Source: Ruminococcaceae bacterium UBA4958
GTDB lineage: Bacteria > Bacillota > Clostridia > Oscillospirales > Acutalibacteraceae
NCBI GenBank assembly: GCA_002397355.1
Contig: DHAI01000110.1
Coordinates: forward strand, 27,191-44,365
Direction of reading: 5' to 3'
Length of the DNA: 17,175 bases
Made by a program: the position numbers and the translations under genes. The notes beneath the pieces are model-generated. The model had not been told where the DNA came from. It did not search any database and saw only the letters and a list, made by a program, of their open reading frames with translations. Of the stretch, positions 7,218-15,132 are shown in pieces; position 1 is the stretch's first letter, and each line of letters starts with the position of its first letter.

Positions 7218-8291
7218 TCAGAGAAAGCTGCGCACCGCCGCGCCCATTTCCCCGCAGTCGACCTTTTTCGTCCCCTGCGTCCAGATGTCCGGCGTGCGCA
7301 CGGTTTCCAGCGCCGCGGAGACGGCGTCCTCCACCGCCCTGGCGGCATCGGGCCGATCCAGCGAAAGCCGCAGCATCATGGCGCCGGAGAGGATCGCGGC
7401 GAGCGGGTTGGCGGCGCCGGTTCCGGCGATGTCCGGCGCCGAGCCGTGGATCGGTTCGTAAAGGCCGGCCTTCCCCGCGCCGAGGCTCGCGGAGGGCAGC
7501 ATCCCGATGGAGCCGCTGATCATGGAAGCCTCGTCCGAAAGGATGTCCCCGAACATATTGCTGGTGACGATCACGTCGAACTGCCCCGGGTCGCGCACGA
7601 GCTGCATCGCGCAGTTGTCCACATACAGGTTGGTCAGCGCCACGTCGGGGAACTGCTCCCGCCGGACGCGGGCGACGACGGCGCGCCAGAGGCGCGAGGA
7701 TTCGAGCACGTTCGCCTTATCGACGCTGCAGACCCTTTTCTTCCGTTTCCGTGCCGTTTCAAAAGCGACGCGCGCAATGCGCTCCACTTCCGGCACGGAA
7801 TATTTTTCGGTGTCGTAGGCCGCCGGCGCGCCGTCCACCACCGTGCGGCCGCGGTCGCCGAAATAGATGCCCCCCGTGAGCTCGCGCACGATCATCACGT
7901 CGAGGCCGTCGCCGATAATCCCGTCCTTCAGCGGCGAGGCGCCGCGCAGCGGGCGGAAAATCACGGCCGGGCGCAGATTGGCGTAGAGGCCGAGCGCCTT
8001 GCGGATGCCGAGCAGACCGGCTTCCGGGCGCCGGTCCCCGGGCAGGGCGTCCCACTTCGGGCCGCCGACCGCGCCGAGCAGCACCGCGTCGGCGGCCCGG
8101 CATTTTTCCACGGTCTCTTCGGGCAGCGGGGAACCGCCCGCGTCGATCGCGCAGCCGCCGAGCAGAGCGTCGTCGAAGTCGAAGCCGAAGCCGAAGCTTT
8201 CGCCGGCTTTTTGCAGCGTGAGGGCCGCCTGCGTCACGATTTCCGGACCGATGCCGTCACCCTTCAGAAGCACGATGCGGTACGTTTTCAT
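7218..8291 (-). CDS. leuB: 3-isopropylmalate dehydrogenase
   Basis: This NAD-dependent beta-decarboxylating dehydrogenase converts 3-isopropylmalate to 2-oxoisocaproate in leucine synthesis. All family marks are present in the 357 residues: KGDGIGPE (10-17), GGPKWD, the [12 protein letters not shown] loop, [18 protein letters not shown] with the catalytic Lys, [15 protein letters not shown] with the metal-binding Asp residues, and the NAD-binding [15 protein letters not shown] near the end. The start overlaps the leuA stop by four bases (ATGA), implying translational coupling. It is the last gene of the T-box-controlled leu transcript. In many bacteria leuC and leuD lie beside leuB; they are not in this window. 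Confidence 0.97.
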   Translation of the reverse strand: MKTYRIVLLKGDGIGPEIVTQAALTLQKAGESFGFGFDFDDALLGGCAIDAGGSPLPEETVEKCRAADAVLLGAVGGPKWDALPGDRRPEAGLLGIRKALGLYANLRPAVIFRPLRGASPLKDGIIGDGLDVMIVRELTGGIYFGDRGRTVVDGAPAAYDTEKYSVPEVERIARVAFETARKRKKRVCSVDKANVLESSRLWRAVVARVRREQFPDVALTNLYVDNCAMQLVRDPGQFDVIVTSNMFGDILSDEASMISGSIGMLPSASLGAGKAGLYEPIHGSAPDIAGTGAANPLAAILSGAMMLRLSLDRPDAARAVEDAVSAALETVRTPDIWTQGTKKVDCGEMGAAVRSFL

Positions 8292-9991
8292 TCCGCTTCT
8301 TCCCCTTTCCTTTTCCGCTCCGCGCGGTTGATGGCGCAGATGATGCCCCGGATGGACGCGAGGCTGATGTTGTTGTCGATGCCGACGCCGAAGGCGGGCG
8401 TCCCGTCCGGAGCCGTCAGGTGGATATAGGAGACGGCCTGGGATTCCGCGCCGGACGTGACCGCGTTTTCACGGTAGGTGACGAATTTGTACCGCGTGAC
8501 GCCGACGCTGCGCAGCGCGTGGAAAAACGCGCTGATCGGGCCGTTTCCGGCGCCCTCGACCGCGTGGTCCTCGCCGCCGAAGCGCAGGACGCCCTCAAAA
8601 CGGACCTGCGCGTCCCCGTCCCCGCTCTCGTCGTGCAGGCGGTACTTTTTCAGGTCGTACGGCGCGCGGATCTCGAGATAGTTCCGGCGGAAAACCTCGT
8701 AGACCTCCTCCGGCTGGAGCTCGCGGCCGGCCCTGTCGCAGGCGGCCTTGACCATCGCGCCGAACTCCGGGTGCATCGCCTTGGGCAGCTCGTAGCCGAA
8801 GCTCTGCTGCATCACGAAAGCCGCGCCGCCTTTGCCGGACTGGCTGTTGATGCGGATGACCGGTTCGTACTGGCGACCGACGTCCGCCGGATCGATGGGC
8901 AGGTACGGAACCTCCCAGTACTCCGTGGCCCCGGACTTCATATATGCCTCGCCCTTGCTGATGGCGTCCTGGTGCGAGCCGGAAAACGCCGTGAAGACCA
9001 GGTCGCCCGCATACGGGTGGCGCTCGTGGACACGCATCTTCGTACAGCGCTCGTAGACGCGCCGCACGTCGCCGAGGCGTGAAAAATCGAGGCCGGGGTC
9101 CACGCCCTGCGAATACAGGTTCATCGCCGCGACCATGACGTCGGCGTTGCCGGTGCGCTCGCCGTTCCCGAACAGCGTACCCTCCACGCGCTCAGCGCCC
9201 GCCATGATCCCCAGCTCGGTGGCCGCGACGGCTTCGCCGCGGTCGTTGTGCGGGTGGATGCTGACGATCACGCTGTCGCGGCGCGGGATGTGGCGGCAGA
9301 AGTACTCGATCTGGTCGGCGTAGCAGTTCGGGGTGGCCATCTCCACGGTGTTCGGCAGATTGAAGATGAGCTTGCGCTCCGGCGTGGGCTGAAGCACCTC
9401 CATCACCTTCCGGCAGATGAGGACGGAATTGCCGACCTCGGTGCCGGAGAAGCTCTCGGGCGAATACTCGTAACGGATGTTGGCGCCGGTGCGGGCCGCC
9501 TCCTCTTCGGTGAGCCGCCGGATGAGCTTCGCGCCCTCCACGGCGATGTCGGTCACGCCCTGCATGTCGGTGCGGAAAACGATCTTCCGCTGCAGGGTGG
9601 ACGTGGAGTTGTAAAAATGGACGATCACGTTCTTCGCGCCGCGGATCGCCTCGAACGTCCTGCGGATGAGGTGCTCGCGCGCCTGCACCAGCACCTGTAC
9701 CGTCACGTCGTCCGGGATGAGGTCCCGCTCGATCAGGGTGCGCAGGATCTCGTACTCCGTCTCCGAAGCGGAAGGGAAGCCGATCTCGATCTCCTTGAAG
9801 CCGACGTCCACGAGCGTCCGGAAAAACTCCAGCTTCTCCTCCCGGTTCATCGGATCGACCAGCGCCTGGTTGCCGTCGCGCAGGTCGACGCTGCACCACG
9901 TCGGCGCCCGGGTAATCACCTTGTCCGGCCAGGTGCGGTCCGGCAGCGGGATCGGCCGGAACGGATGATACTTTTTACAACCCTGATACAT
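8288..9991 (-). CDS. leuA: 2-isopropylmalate synthase (long type)
   Basis: LeuA condenses acetyl-CoA with 2-oxoisovalerate, the committed step of leucine synthesis. The 567-residue product is of the longer type best known from Actinobacteria: start [14 protein letters not shown], catalytic-barrel motifs [16 protein letters not shown] (34-49), [16 protein letters not shown] and [14 protein letters not shown], a linker region, and a C-terminal regulatory domain that binds leucine for feedback inhibition (about 430-567, with [15 protein letters not shown] and [12 protein letters not shown]). ATG 9991 is chosen because AAAGGAG lies ten bases upstream; an open frame continues upstream to 10297 but runs through the T-box leader and is not coding. 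The gene is regulated by the leader, terminator and promoter listed separately. Confidence 0.96.
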   Translation of the reverse strand: MYQGCKKYHPFRPIPLPDRTWPDKVITRAPTWCSVDLRDGNQALVDPMNREEKLEFFRTLVDVGFKEIEIGFPSASETEYEILRTLIERDLIPDDVTVQVLVQAREHLIRRTFEAIRGAKNVIVHFYNSTSTLQRKIVFRTDMQGVTDIAVEGAKLIRRLTEEEAARTGANIRYEYSPESFSGTEVGNSVLICRKVMEVLQPTPERKLIFNLPNTVEMATPNCYADQIEYFCRHIPRRDSVIVSIHPHNDRGEAVAATELGIMAGAERVEGTLFGNGERTGNADVMVAAMNLYSQGVDPGLDFSRLGDVRRVYERCTKMRVHERHPYAGDLVFTAFSGSHQDAISKGEAYMKSGATEYWEVPYLPIDPADVGRQYEPVIRINSQSGKGGAAFVMQQSFGYELPKAMHPEFGAMVKAACDRAGRELQPEEVYEVFRRNYLEIRAPYDLKKYRLHDESGDGDAQVRFEGVLRFGGEDHAVEGAGNGPISAFFHALRSVGVTRYKFVTYRENAVTSGAESQAVSYIHLTAPDGTPAFGVGIDNNISLASIRGIICAINRAERKRKGEEAE

Positions 9992-10009
9992 AAAACAAGC
10001 ACTCCTTTC

Positions 10010-10029
10010 CCAGCCTTTCGAAAGGCTGG
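10010..10029 (-). repeat. Perfect palindrome beside leuA ribosome site
   Basis: These 20 bases are a perfect palindrome (8-bp stem with TCGA loop, or 10 bp as DNA). On the minus strand the palindrome ends directly before the GAAAGGAG ribosome site of leuA. Its left arm contains CCTTTC, which could pair either inside the hairpin or with the GAAAGG of the ribosome site. It lies between the T-box terminator and leuA. Confidence 0.6.
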
Positions 10030-10138
10030 CGAAAACTTCAACGAAGCCGGAAACGGGATCTGCGAAAGAAACGGCTTTCCCCCTCTTTCTCCGCAAAGCC
10101 GGTTCCCGGGAATCCCTCGAAAGCGGAAGGGAAGTTTT

Positions 10139-10181
10139 AAAACAAAAAGCCCCGAACACAGCATCCGACTGTGTTCGGGGC
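10139..10181 (-). terminator. T-box regulated terminator
   Basis: A perfect 13-bp stem (10149-10161 with 10169-10181, seven-base loop) is followed on the minus strand by TTTTTGTTTT. Its 5' arm overlaps the 3' strand of the antiterminator (CAATTTCG pairing with CGAATTTTG), as expected for T-box control. Confidence 0.95.
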
Positions 10182-10424
10182 GAAATTGCTTTCGCGGTAC
10201 CACCCAAAATTCGGTTCACGGGGAACCCTCGGCAGGCCTCCGGCAAGGCCCCGGCCTTTAACGCTGCCGCTGCGGCCGCCTCTGCGCCTTCCGGCATCGA
10301 GCGCGGCGGCTCCGGGATGAGCTATGCGCGAAGATCGGACTGCCGGGCTTTCACCGCCCGCCGGCTCTCTGGAAGTTCCGGAAATCGCCTTATTCCCTTC
10401 ATCGCCTTTTGCGGATATGAAATT
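10139..10424 (-). promoter_or_regulatory. T-box leader, leucine type
   Basis: This untranslated leader senses uncharged tRNA and decides between termination and read-through into leuA-leuB. On the minus strand it has the AG-bulge sequence AGAGAG and a GGTG apical motif in stem I. A specifier loop lies between stems GGGA/TCCC and GCGA/TCGC. The codon CTC followed by A falls at 10321-10319, the position that GGC-A takes in glyQS leaders; CTC is a leucine codon. The conserved T-box TGGTACCGCG follows (10202-10193). Its UGGU bulge matches a tRNA with A73, as tRNA-Leu has. The terminator hairpin comes next. The specifier assignment is by hand-folding. Confidence 0.93.
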
Positions 10425-10430
10425 TTATCT

Positions 10431-10460
10431 ATTATATTCCACGGAACACCGGTTTGTCAA
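10431..10460 (-). promoter_or_regulatory. leu operon promoter
   Basis: On the minus strand a perfect TTGACA (plus 10455-10460) and a perfect TATAAT (10431-10436) are 18 bases apart, just upstream of the T-box leader. The TGA stop of the upstream phosphatase gene lies inside the -35 box. A strong core promoter fits control by attenuation rather than initiation. Confidence 0.88.
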
Positions 10461-11182
10461 CCGCTGTTTTTATTTTTTTCCGCCCCGTCCTTCCCGAACG
10501 CCTTCTCCGCCGCCTCCCGCGCAAGGTCGATCATCATGATGCCGCCGTCCTCCCGGCGCCCGCCCCGGTCCGGAACCTTCGCGTAGACCTCGCAGACCTT
10601 CGAGCGCATCCAGAGGCCGGGCGTGACGCGCACGGAATAGCCGCAGCCGGTCTCCGTCATCCAGTCGTAGAATTTCGCCCGCGGCAGGCCGTAGGCCGTC
10701 AGGATGGACATCAGCGCGCCGCCGTGCGCCACGACGACGGACGACGCGACGCCGGAGGTCATCATGCCCTGAACGATGCGCTCGAACGCAGCGCAGACGC
10801 GCCGCATCATCTCCGCGCCGCTCTCGCCCCCGGGCGGGACGACTTCTTTCCCCTGCCCCGACACCCAGCGGGCGAAAGCGGGGTCCCGCGCCGCGATCTC
10901 CCGCGCCGTCTTCCCCTCCCAAGCGCCGAAATCGCACTCGCGCAGGCCGGGCATCAGCGTCACTTCCGCCTGCGGGTAAAGGATCCGCATCGTCTGCTCG
11001 CAGCGTTTCTGCGGGCTGGTGAAGTACGCCTGCGCCCGGGGATATTCATACCGCGCGGCAAGGGCCTTCAGGCGGCGCGCCCCCGCTTCGGAAAGCGGCA
11101 GGTCGCTGCTGCCGACATAGCGTCCCTCCTCGTTGCCGAGCGTCGCTCCGTGGCGGATCAGATGGATCACATAGGACTGCAT
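10457..11182 (-). CDS. Histidine phosphatase, phosphoglycerate mutase-like
   Basis: The 241-residue product is a member of the histidine phosphatase superfamily. It shows LIRHGATLGNEEGRYVG (8-24) with the phospho-accepting His11, SPQKRCEQT (56-64) with a phosphate-binding Arg, LRECDFGAWEGK (80-91) with the proton-donor Glu, and VVVAHGG (149-155) with the second His. The ECDFGAWEG motif recalls CobC-type alpha-ribazole phosphatases, but cobalamin genes are not nearby, so the substrate is unknown. A basic and acidic tail of about 50 residues follows the core. ATG 11182 has AAAGGGAG seven bases upstream; the frame continues upstream to 11368 across the AT-rich promoter region and is not likely coding there. 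It is divergent from the XRE regulator and ends inside the leu promoter. Confidence 0.88.
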   Translation of the reverse strand: MQSYVIHLIRHGATLGNEEGRYVGSSDLPLSEAGARRLKALAARYEYPRAQAYFTSPQKRCEQTMRILYPQAEVTLMPGLRECDFGAWEGKTAREIAARDPAFARWVSGQGKEVVPPGGESGAEMMRRVCAAFERIVQGMMTSGVASSVVVAHGGALMSILTAYGLPRAKFYDWMTETGCGYSVRVTPGLWMRSKVCEVYAKVPDRGGRREDGGIMMIDLAREAAEKAFGKDGAEKNKNSG

Positions 11183-11266
11183 GCAAAAGCTCCCTTTCCG
11201 CCGCAAATGTGCCCGGGGACCTAAATACGGAAACAAAGCGCCCGCATCGGCACGATATATAGCGGC

Positions 11267-11295
11267 TTTACAAAACGTTATATTTGTTATATGAT
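11267..11295 (+). promoter_or_regulatory. Promoter of XRE regulator gene
   Basis: TTTACA (11267-11272, 5 of 6) and TATGAT (11290-11295, 5 of 6) are separated by exactly 17 bases in an AT-rich stretch, about 45 bases upstream of the regulator start. No comparably good promoter was found for the divergent phosphatase. Confidence 0.7.
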
Positions 11296-11309
11296 TTACT
11301 AGACGTTTT
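11272..11309 (+). promoter_or_regulatory. Candidate operator around XRE promoter
   Basis: AAAACGT at 11272-11278 and ACGTTTT at 11303-11309 form an inverted repeat with centres 31 bases apart, about three helical turns, flanking the -10 box. Within it GTTATAT occurs twice in direct orientation (11277-11283, 11286-11292). XRE regulators often bind such sites next to their own gene, so autoregulation is plausible but unproven. Confidence 0.38.
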
Positions 11310-11339
11310 TTTTCATTCTTCGACAGGGGATAGCGGGAA

Positions 11340-12053
11340 ATGAACAACAATTTTGCGCGGATCATCACTCTTTTGCGGAAAGAGCGCGGATACAGTCAGA
11401 AAAAGGCGGCGGGCGACCTGGGCATCTCCCAGGCGCTGCTCTCGCACTACGAAAAGGGAATCCGCGAGTGCGGGCTCGACTTTGTCGTAAAAGTCGCGGA
11501 CTACTACAAGGTTTCCAGCGACTACCTCCTGGGGAGAACGCCGCAGAGAAGCGGCGCGACCATAACGGTGGAAGACCTTCCGGAGCCGGACGCCGCCGGC
11601 CGGGAAAACGTGCTGCACGGCAAAAGCGGCAGCATGCTGCCCGTGCTGAACAAAAAGCTGCTCGCCAATTCCCTGAACGTCGTTTTCGGGATGCTGCAAA
11701 AATACGGCTGCAAATCCCTGACGGGCGAAATATCGTCGTACCTGAACCTGTGCGTTTACAGGGTTTTCCGCCTGCTGTACTCCGGCAACGCCAAAAACCC
11801 GCAGGGCCTTTTCGCCGTGCCTGCGCGCCAGAGCGGCGGCCGCTCCTGCGCGGCGCAGGAAATCGCGCTCAGCAACGCCGCCTGCCTGCTTTCCGGCGAA
11901 AAAGTGGACGATCTGGTCCCCGTCGGAAAGGGAACCGCGCCGATCTTCTCGCCTGAAAAGCTTTCCTCGGAATATCCGCTCTTCTCCTCTTCCCTCTTCA
12001 ACCTGGTCCAGAACTCGGAAAACAGGATGGGCGTGAAACGGACCTCCAAATAA
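11340..12053 (+). CDS. XRE-family transcriptional regulator
   Basis: The 237-residue product begins with a Cro/CI-type helix-turn-helix domain (about 5-66). The recognition unit is SQKKAAGDLGISQALLSHYEKG (19-40), and the domain closes with VSSDYLLGRT (58-67), standard for this family. The rest (about 90-237) matches nothing I recognise; it starts with a predicted helical stretch (LPVLNKKLLANSLNVVFGMLQKYG) and may serve dimerisation or ligand sensing. The ATG at 11340 has AGGGG about ten bases upstream. It has its own promoter and terminator, so it is monocistronic. Its targets are unknown; the nearest candidates are its own promoter and the divergent phosphatase gene. Confidence 0.86.
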   Translation: MNNNFARIITLLRKERGYSQKKAAGDLGISQALLSHYEKGIRECGLDFVVKVADYYKVSSDYLLGRTPQRSGATITVEDLPEPDAAGRENVLHGKSGSMLPVLNKKLLANSLNVVFGMLQKYGCKSLTGEISSYLNLCVYRVFRLLYSGNAKNPQGLFAVPARQSGGRSCAAQEIALSNAACLLSGEKVDDLVPVGKGTAPIFSPEKLSSEYPLFSSSLFNLVQNSENRMGVKRTSK

Positions 12054-12068
12054 AGCCGCCCATTTTTA

Positions 12069-12097
12069 ATTATAGCATGCGGGCGGCCGTTTGAAAA
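12069..12097 (-). promoter_or_regulatory. Possible promoter antisense to XRE gene
   Basis: On the minus strand a perfect TATAAT (plus 12069-12074) lies 17 bases from TTTTCA (12092-12097, 4 of 6). Transcription would enter the XRE gene from its 3' end. It overlaps a GC-rich inverted repeat (GCCGCCC 12055-12061, GGGCGGC 12081-12087). Chance occurrence is possible. Confidence 0.3.
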
Positions 12098-12125
12098 CAG
12101 CCGTCTCTGCGCTCCGCGGCTCCCC

Positions 12126-12157
12126 GCCGAACGGGGGACCTGCGTTCCGGCTTTTTT
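12126..12157 (+). terminator. Terminator of XRE gene
   Basis: GCCGAACG (12126-12133) pairs with CGTTCCGGC (12143-12151) with one bulged C and a nine-base loop, followed by TTTTTT (12152-12157). It lies about 73 bases after the XRE stop on the same strand, as expected for a Rho-independent terminator. Confidence 0.6.
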
Positions 12158-12510
12158 CCGCGCCGCCCGGCGGAATTCGTATCCGTTCTGAATTTTTCGT
12201 TCCAAATATTCCAATTTGTACTCGAATTTTCATCCCATCGACGCCTTTTCCGCCGAACGGCCGGCAAAAAAATCGCCTTGAGGGGGAACGGCCCCCGATC
12301 GGCCGCTTCCTGCACCGACCGGCAGGCCCGCCGTTCCGTGCTTTTCCGCTTTTTCCCTTCGAAAACAAGCTCTTTTTCATCCGAGGTTCGGGCCGGATTC
12401 GGCAAAAATCAATCCATATCGGATTACATACGCTAAAATATCCGTTTTGGATTCGTTTTTCCACGGAAAGCGTCGATTTCCGTGCCGGTTTCGGGCAAAC
12501 AGGCGAAACG
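12158..12510. other. Gene-free gap between convergent genes
   Basis: I find no convincing gene here. Open frames cross it on both strands but have arginine- and proline-rich composition, no family resemblance and no ribosome site. It mixes AT-rich stretches (about 12178-12235 and 12405-12462) with GC-rich inverted repeats such as GGGGG/CCCCC at about 12281-12295. Two imperfect 25-base copies starting TATCCGTT (near 12180 and 12440) agree at about 19 positions. Confidence 0.5.
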
Positions 12511-12550
12511 GAAAAGGCTCCCGGGAATCCCCCGCCGGATTCCCGGGAGC
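12511..12550 (-). terminator. Terminator of glycogen operon
   Basis: A perfect 14-bp stem (12517-12530 with 12537-12550, six-base loop) begins seven bases after the glgA stop. On the minus strand it is followed by CTTTTCC. It may also stop plus-strand transcription, although the T run on that side is only TTT. Confidence 0.88.
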
Positions 12551-12557
12551 TTTCGGT

Positions 12558-13985
12558 TCAGCCGTTCTTGATGAGATCGCGGTAAAGCCTGATGTATTCT
12601 TTGGCCGAGCGTCCCCAGCTGAAATCGCAGGCCATCGCGCGTTGGATCAGGATATTCCAGCCCTCCCGGTTCTCGTAGCCCTTGAGCGCGCGCACCACGG
12701 CGCCGTACATGTCGCCGCTGTCGTAGCTGCGGAATGTAAAGCCGTTGCCTTTGCCGTCCCCGCTGTCCTGAACGGAGTCCTTCAGCCCTCCCGTTTCGCG
12801 CACCACGGGGATCGCGCCGTAGCGCAGCGCGATCATCTGCGCCAGGCCGCACGGCTCCGACTTCGACGGCATGAGAAAGACGTCCGACGCGGCGTAGATC
12901 TTGTGCGACAGTTCCGGGATGAAGCCGAAGCAGGCGCAGAGCCTCCCCGGATATTTGGCCTGCATGTTCTTGAAAAAATCCTCGTAGTCCCAGTCGCCGG
13001 AACCGAGGAGCACGAACTGCGCGCCCGAATTCTGCAGGATGCCGTCGAGCGTCTCGCGCACGAGGTCCAGCCCTTTCTGCGGAACAAGGCGCGTCACCAT
13101 GCCGATGAGCGGCGCGTCGGCCTTCCGCTCCAGCTTCAGCCGCTTCTGAAGCTCCGTTTTGTTTGCGGCTTTGCCGGAAAAGTCTTCGGCCGTATACCCG
13201 GCGTAGAGGTTCGGGTCCGTCTCCGGATTGTAGAGATTGACGTCGATGCCGTTCAGGATGCCGGAAAGCTTCCACTTCCGCTCCCGGAGGATTCCCTCCA
13301 GGCCGTAGGAAAACCAGGGGTCCAGAATTTCCTGCGCGTAAGTGGGGCTGACCGTCGTGACGCGGTTCGCGCACTCGATGCCCCCTTTCAGCAGGTTGAC
13401 GCAGTTGCCGTACTCCAGCAGCGGCGTGGCCGACTGCGGGGTGCCGAGCACGTCCTCGATCAGCTCCCTGCCGTATTTGCCCTGGTACTGGATATTGTGG
13501 ATGGTCAGGACCGTTTTGATGCCGCGGAACCAGTCTTTTTCGGCGTAAAACACGCTGTAATAAACCGGCACGAGCGCCGTCTGCCAGTCGTTGCAGTGGA
13601 TGACGTCCGGCTTGAAGTCCAGGTACGGCAGCATCTCGATCACGGCGCGGGAAAAGAAAGCGAAGCGCTCCGCGTCGTCGTAATGGCCGTAGAGGCCGTG
13701 GCGCTTGAAATAATACTGGTTGTCGATGAAGTAATAGATCACCCCGCCCTCGTGCGCCTCGAACACGCCGCAGTACTGCCTGCGCCACGCCACCGGCACG
13801 GAAAGGCTGGTCACGAATTTCATTCCGCCGCGCAGGCTCTGCGGGATGTCCTGGTACAGCGGCATCACGACACGGCAGCCCACCAGCCGCAGCCGCAGCT
13901 CCTGGGGGAGCGAACCCGCCACGTCGGCCAGCCCGCCCGTCGCCGCGAACGGCGCGGCCTCGCTGGTACAGTAAAGGACTTTCAT
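12558..13985 (-). CDS. glgA: Glycogen synthase (ADP-glucose type)
   Basis: GlgA, a GT5-family glucosyltransferase, adds glucose from ADP-glucose to the non-reducing ends of glycogen. The 475-residue product has two Rossmann domains and the expected motifs: MKVLYCTSEAAPF at the start, HCNDWQTA, TIHNIQYQG, MVTRLVPQKGLDLV (the phosphate-contacting Arg and Lys) and SEPCGLAQMIALRYGAIPVVRETGGL (catalytic Glu region). One departure stands out: the KTGGL motif, whose Lys15 in E. coli contacts ADP-glucose, reads ATGGL here (Ala15). ATG 13985 has AGGAGGG seven bases upstream. It is the last gene of glgBCDA, 31 bases after glgD. Confidence 0.95.
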   Translation of the reverse strand: MKVLYCTSEAAPFAATGGLADVAGSLPQELRLRLVGCRVVMPLYQDIPQSLRGGMKFVTSLSVPVAWRRQYCGVFEAHEGGVIYYFIDNQYYFKRHGLYGHYDDAERFAFFSRAVIEMLPYLDFKPDVIHCNDWQTALVPVYYSVFYAEKDWFRGIKTVLTIHNIQYQGKYGRELIEDVLGTPQSATPLLEYGNCVNLLKGGIECANRVTTVSPTYAQEILDPWFSYGLEGILRERKWKLSGILNGIDVNLYNPETDPNLYAGYTAEDFSGKAANKTELQKRLKLERKADAPLIGMVTRLVPQKGLDLVRETLDGILQNSGAQFVLLGSGDWDYEDFFKNMQAKYPGRLCACFGFIPELSHKIYAASDVFLMPSKSEPCGLAQMIALRYGAIPVVRETGGLKDSVQDSGDGKGNGFTFRSYDSGDMYGAVVRALKGYENREGWNILIQRAMACDFSWGRSAKEYIRLYRDLIKNG

Positions 13986-14016
13986 CTTGAAACCCTCCTG
14001 TCGCGTATTTCTAAAA

Positions 14017-15132
14017 TCAGACGACGCTCCCCTTGGCAATATACATCGGGTAGGATTCAAAGCCGAGAAGGTTGCGCTCGTTCTTGATCAGCACGTTCTT
14101 ATCCGCGATCACATAGCTCAGGCGGCAGTCGCTTCCCACGGCGGCGTCCTGAAGCAGCACGCAGTTGTGCACCCTGGTCCCCTTGTCAACGTGGACGCCG
14201 CGGAAAAGCACGCTGTTGACGACCTCGCCCTCGATCACGCAGCCGTCCGACACGATGGAATTGGAGACGGAGGAGCCCAGGCCGTAGCGCGCCGGCATGT
14301 TGTCGTGCACCTTGGTGTAGATGGGGCGGCGCTGGTCGAAAAGCTGCGCGCGCACGTCCGGCAGCATGAGGGCCATATTGGCGTCGAAATACGCGATCTC
14401 GGAACAGATGACCTTCGCGAACCCCTTGAAGTCGTAGGCGTAGATGCGGTAATTTCCGACGTTGCGCTGCAGCAGGTCGCGCTTGAAGTTGGTCATGTTG
14501 CGGCTCACGCAGTCCGTGATCAGGCGGATGAGGAGCTCGCGGCGGATCAGCATCATGTTCAGGCCGTAGCAGCACTCGCCCTTGTTCCCCGGATTGATGA
14601 GCATGTCGCAGACGCGGTTGTCCGGAGCGACGGTGTAGACCGCCGGGTCCGCGAATTCCGCCGGGGGCTTGCCGCAGCGGCAGACGATCGTAATATCCGC
14701 CTTGTCCTGGATATGCTGGGAAAGCACGTCGGCGTAATCGATATTGCAGACGACGTTGCTGTCGGTGATCAGCACGAACTCCTCCCTGGAGTTCTGCAGA
14801 AAGGACTGCGCCGAGGAAAGCAGCTCGATGCGGTCGTTCGGGCTGAACGGCTCCGCGTCGAACGGGGGGAGGATGAACAGGCCCTCGCGCTTGCGGGACA
14901 GGTCCCACGATTTTCCGGAGCCGAGGTGGTCCATCAGGGACTGGAAATTCCGCTTCGTGATGACGCCGACCTTGTTGATGCCGGAATTCACCATGTTGGA
15001 GAGCGGGAAATCGATCAGGCAATACCGCCCGCCGAACGGAACGGAGCCCATCGTGCGGTTCTCCGTCAGGTCGTGGAGCTGCTCTTCGTGCATATTGGAG
15101 AAGATCAGGCCGAGCACATTGTTACCGCGCAT
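14017..15132 (-). CDS. glgD: GlgD subunit of ADP-glucose pyrophosphorylase
   Basis: GlgD is the non-catalytic partner of GlgC in Firmicutes and is thought to raise or modulate its activity in a mixed oligomer. The 371-residue product is homologous to GlgC ([22 protein letters not shown] at 31-52, and a C-terminal left-handed beta-helix with [16 protein letters not shown]). It lacks the GGxGxRL nucleotide loop ([13 protein letters not shown] instead) and the catalytic Asp of GDHIYKMDY ([10 protein letters not shown] instead). ATG 15132 overlaps the end of glgC by eleven bases and has AGGAGG nine bases upstream, so coupled translation and balanced amounts of both subunits are likely. Confidence 0.95.
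   Translation of the reverse strand: MRGNNVLGLIFSNMHEEQLHDLTENRTMGSVPFGGRYCLIDFPLSNMVNSGINKVGVITKRNFQSLMDHLGSGKSWDLSRKREGLFILPPFDAEPFSPNDRIELLSSAQSFLQNSREEFVLITDSNVVCNIDYADVLSQHIQDKADITIVCRCGKPPAEFADPAVYTVAPDNRVCDMLINPGNKGECCYGLNMMLIRRELLIRLITDCVSRNMTNFKRDLLQRNVGNYRIYAYDFKGFAKVICSEIAYFDANMALMLPDVRAQLFDQRRPIYTKVHDNMPARYGLGSSVSNSIVSDGCVIEGEVVNSVLFRGVHVDKGTRVHNCVLLQDAAVGSDCRLSYVIADKNVLIKNERNLLGFESYPMYIAKGSVV

Noticed and set aside
7199..7228. Inverted repeat GCTTTCTC/GAGAAAGC between the acyltransferase gene and leuB as a bidirectional terminator
   Set aside because: The stem is only eight bp with a 14-base loop, lies partly in leuB, and has no T run on either strand.
9992..10297. N-terminal extension of leuA in an open frame
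   Set aside because: It runs through the T-box antiterminator and terminator, and a good ribosome site precedes ATG 9991 where family similarity begins.
12091..12585. Open frame of 164 codons in the gap after the XRE gene
   Set aside because: Proline/arginine-rich composition, no ribosome site, and it runs through the glg terminator and into the end of glgA on the opposite strand.
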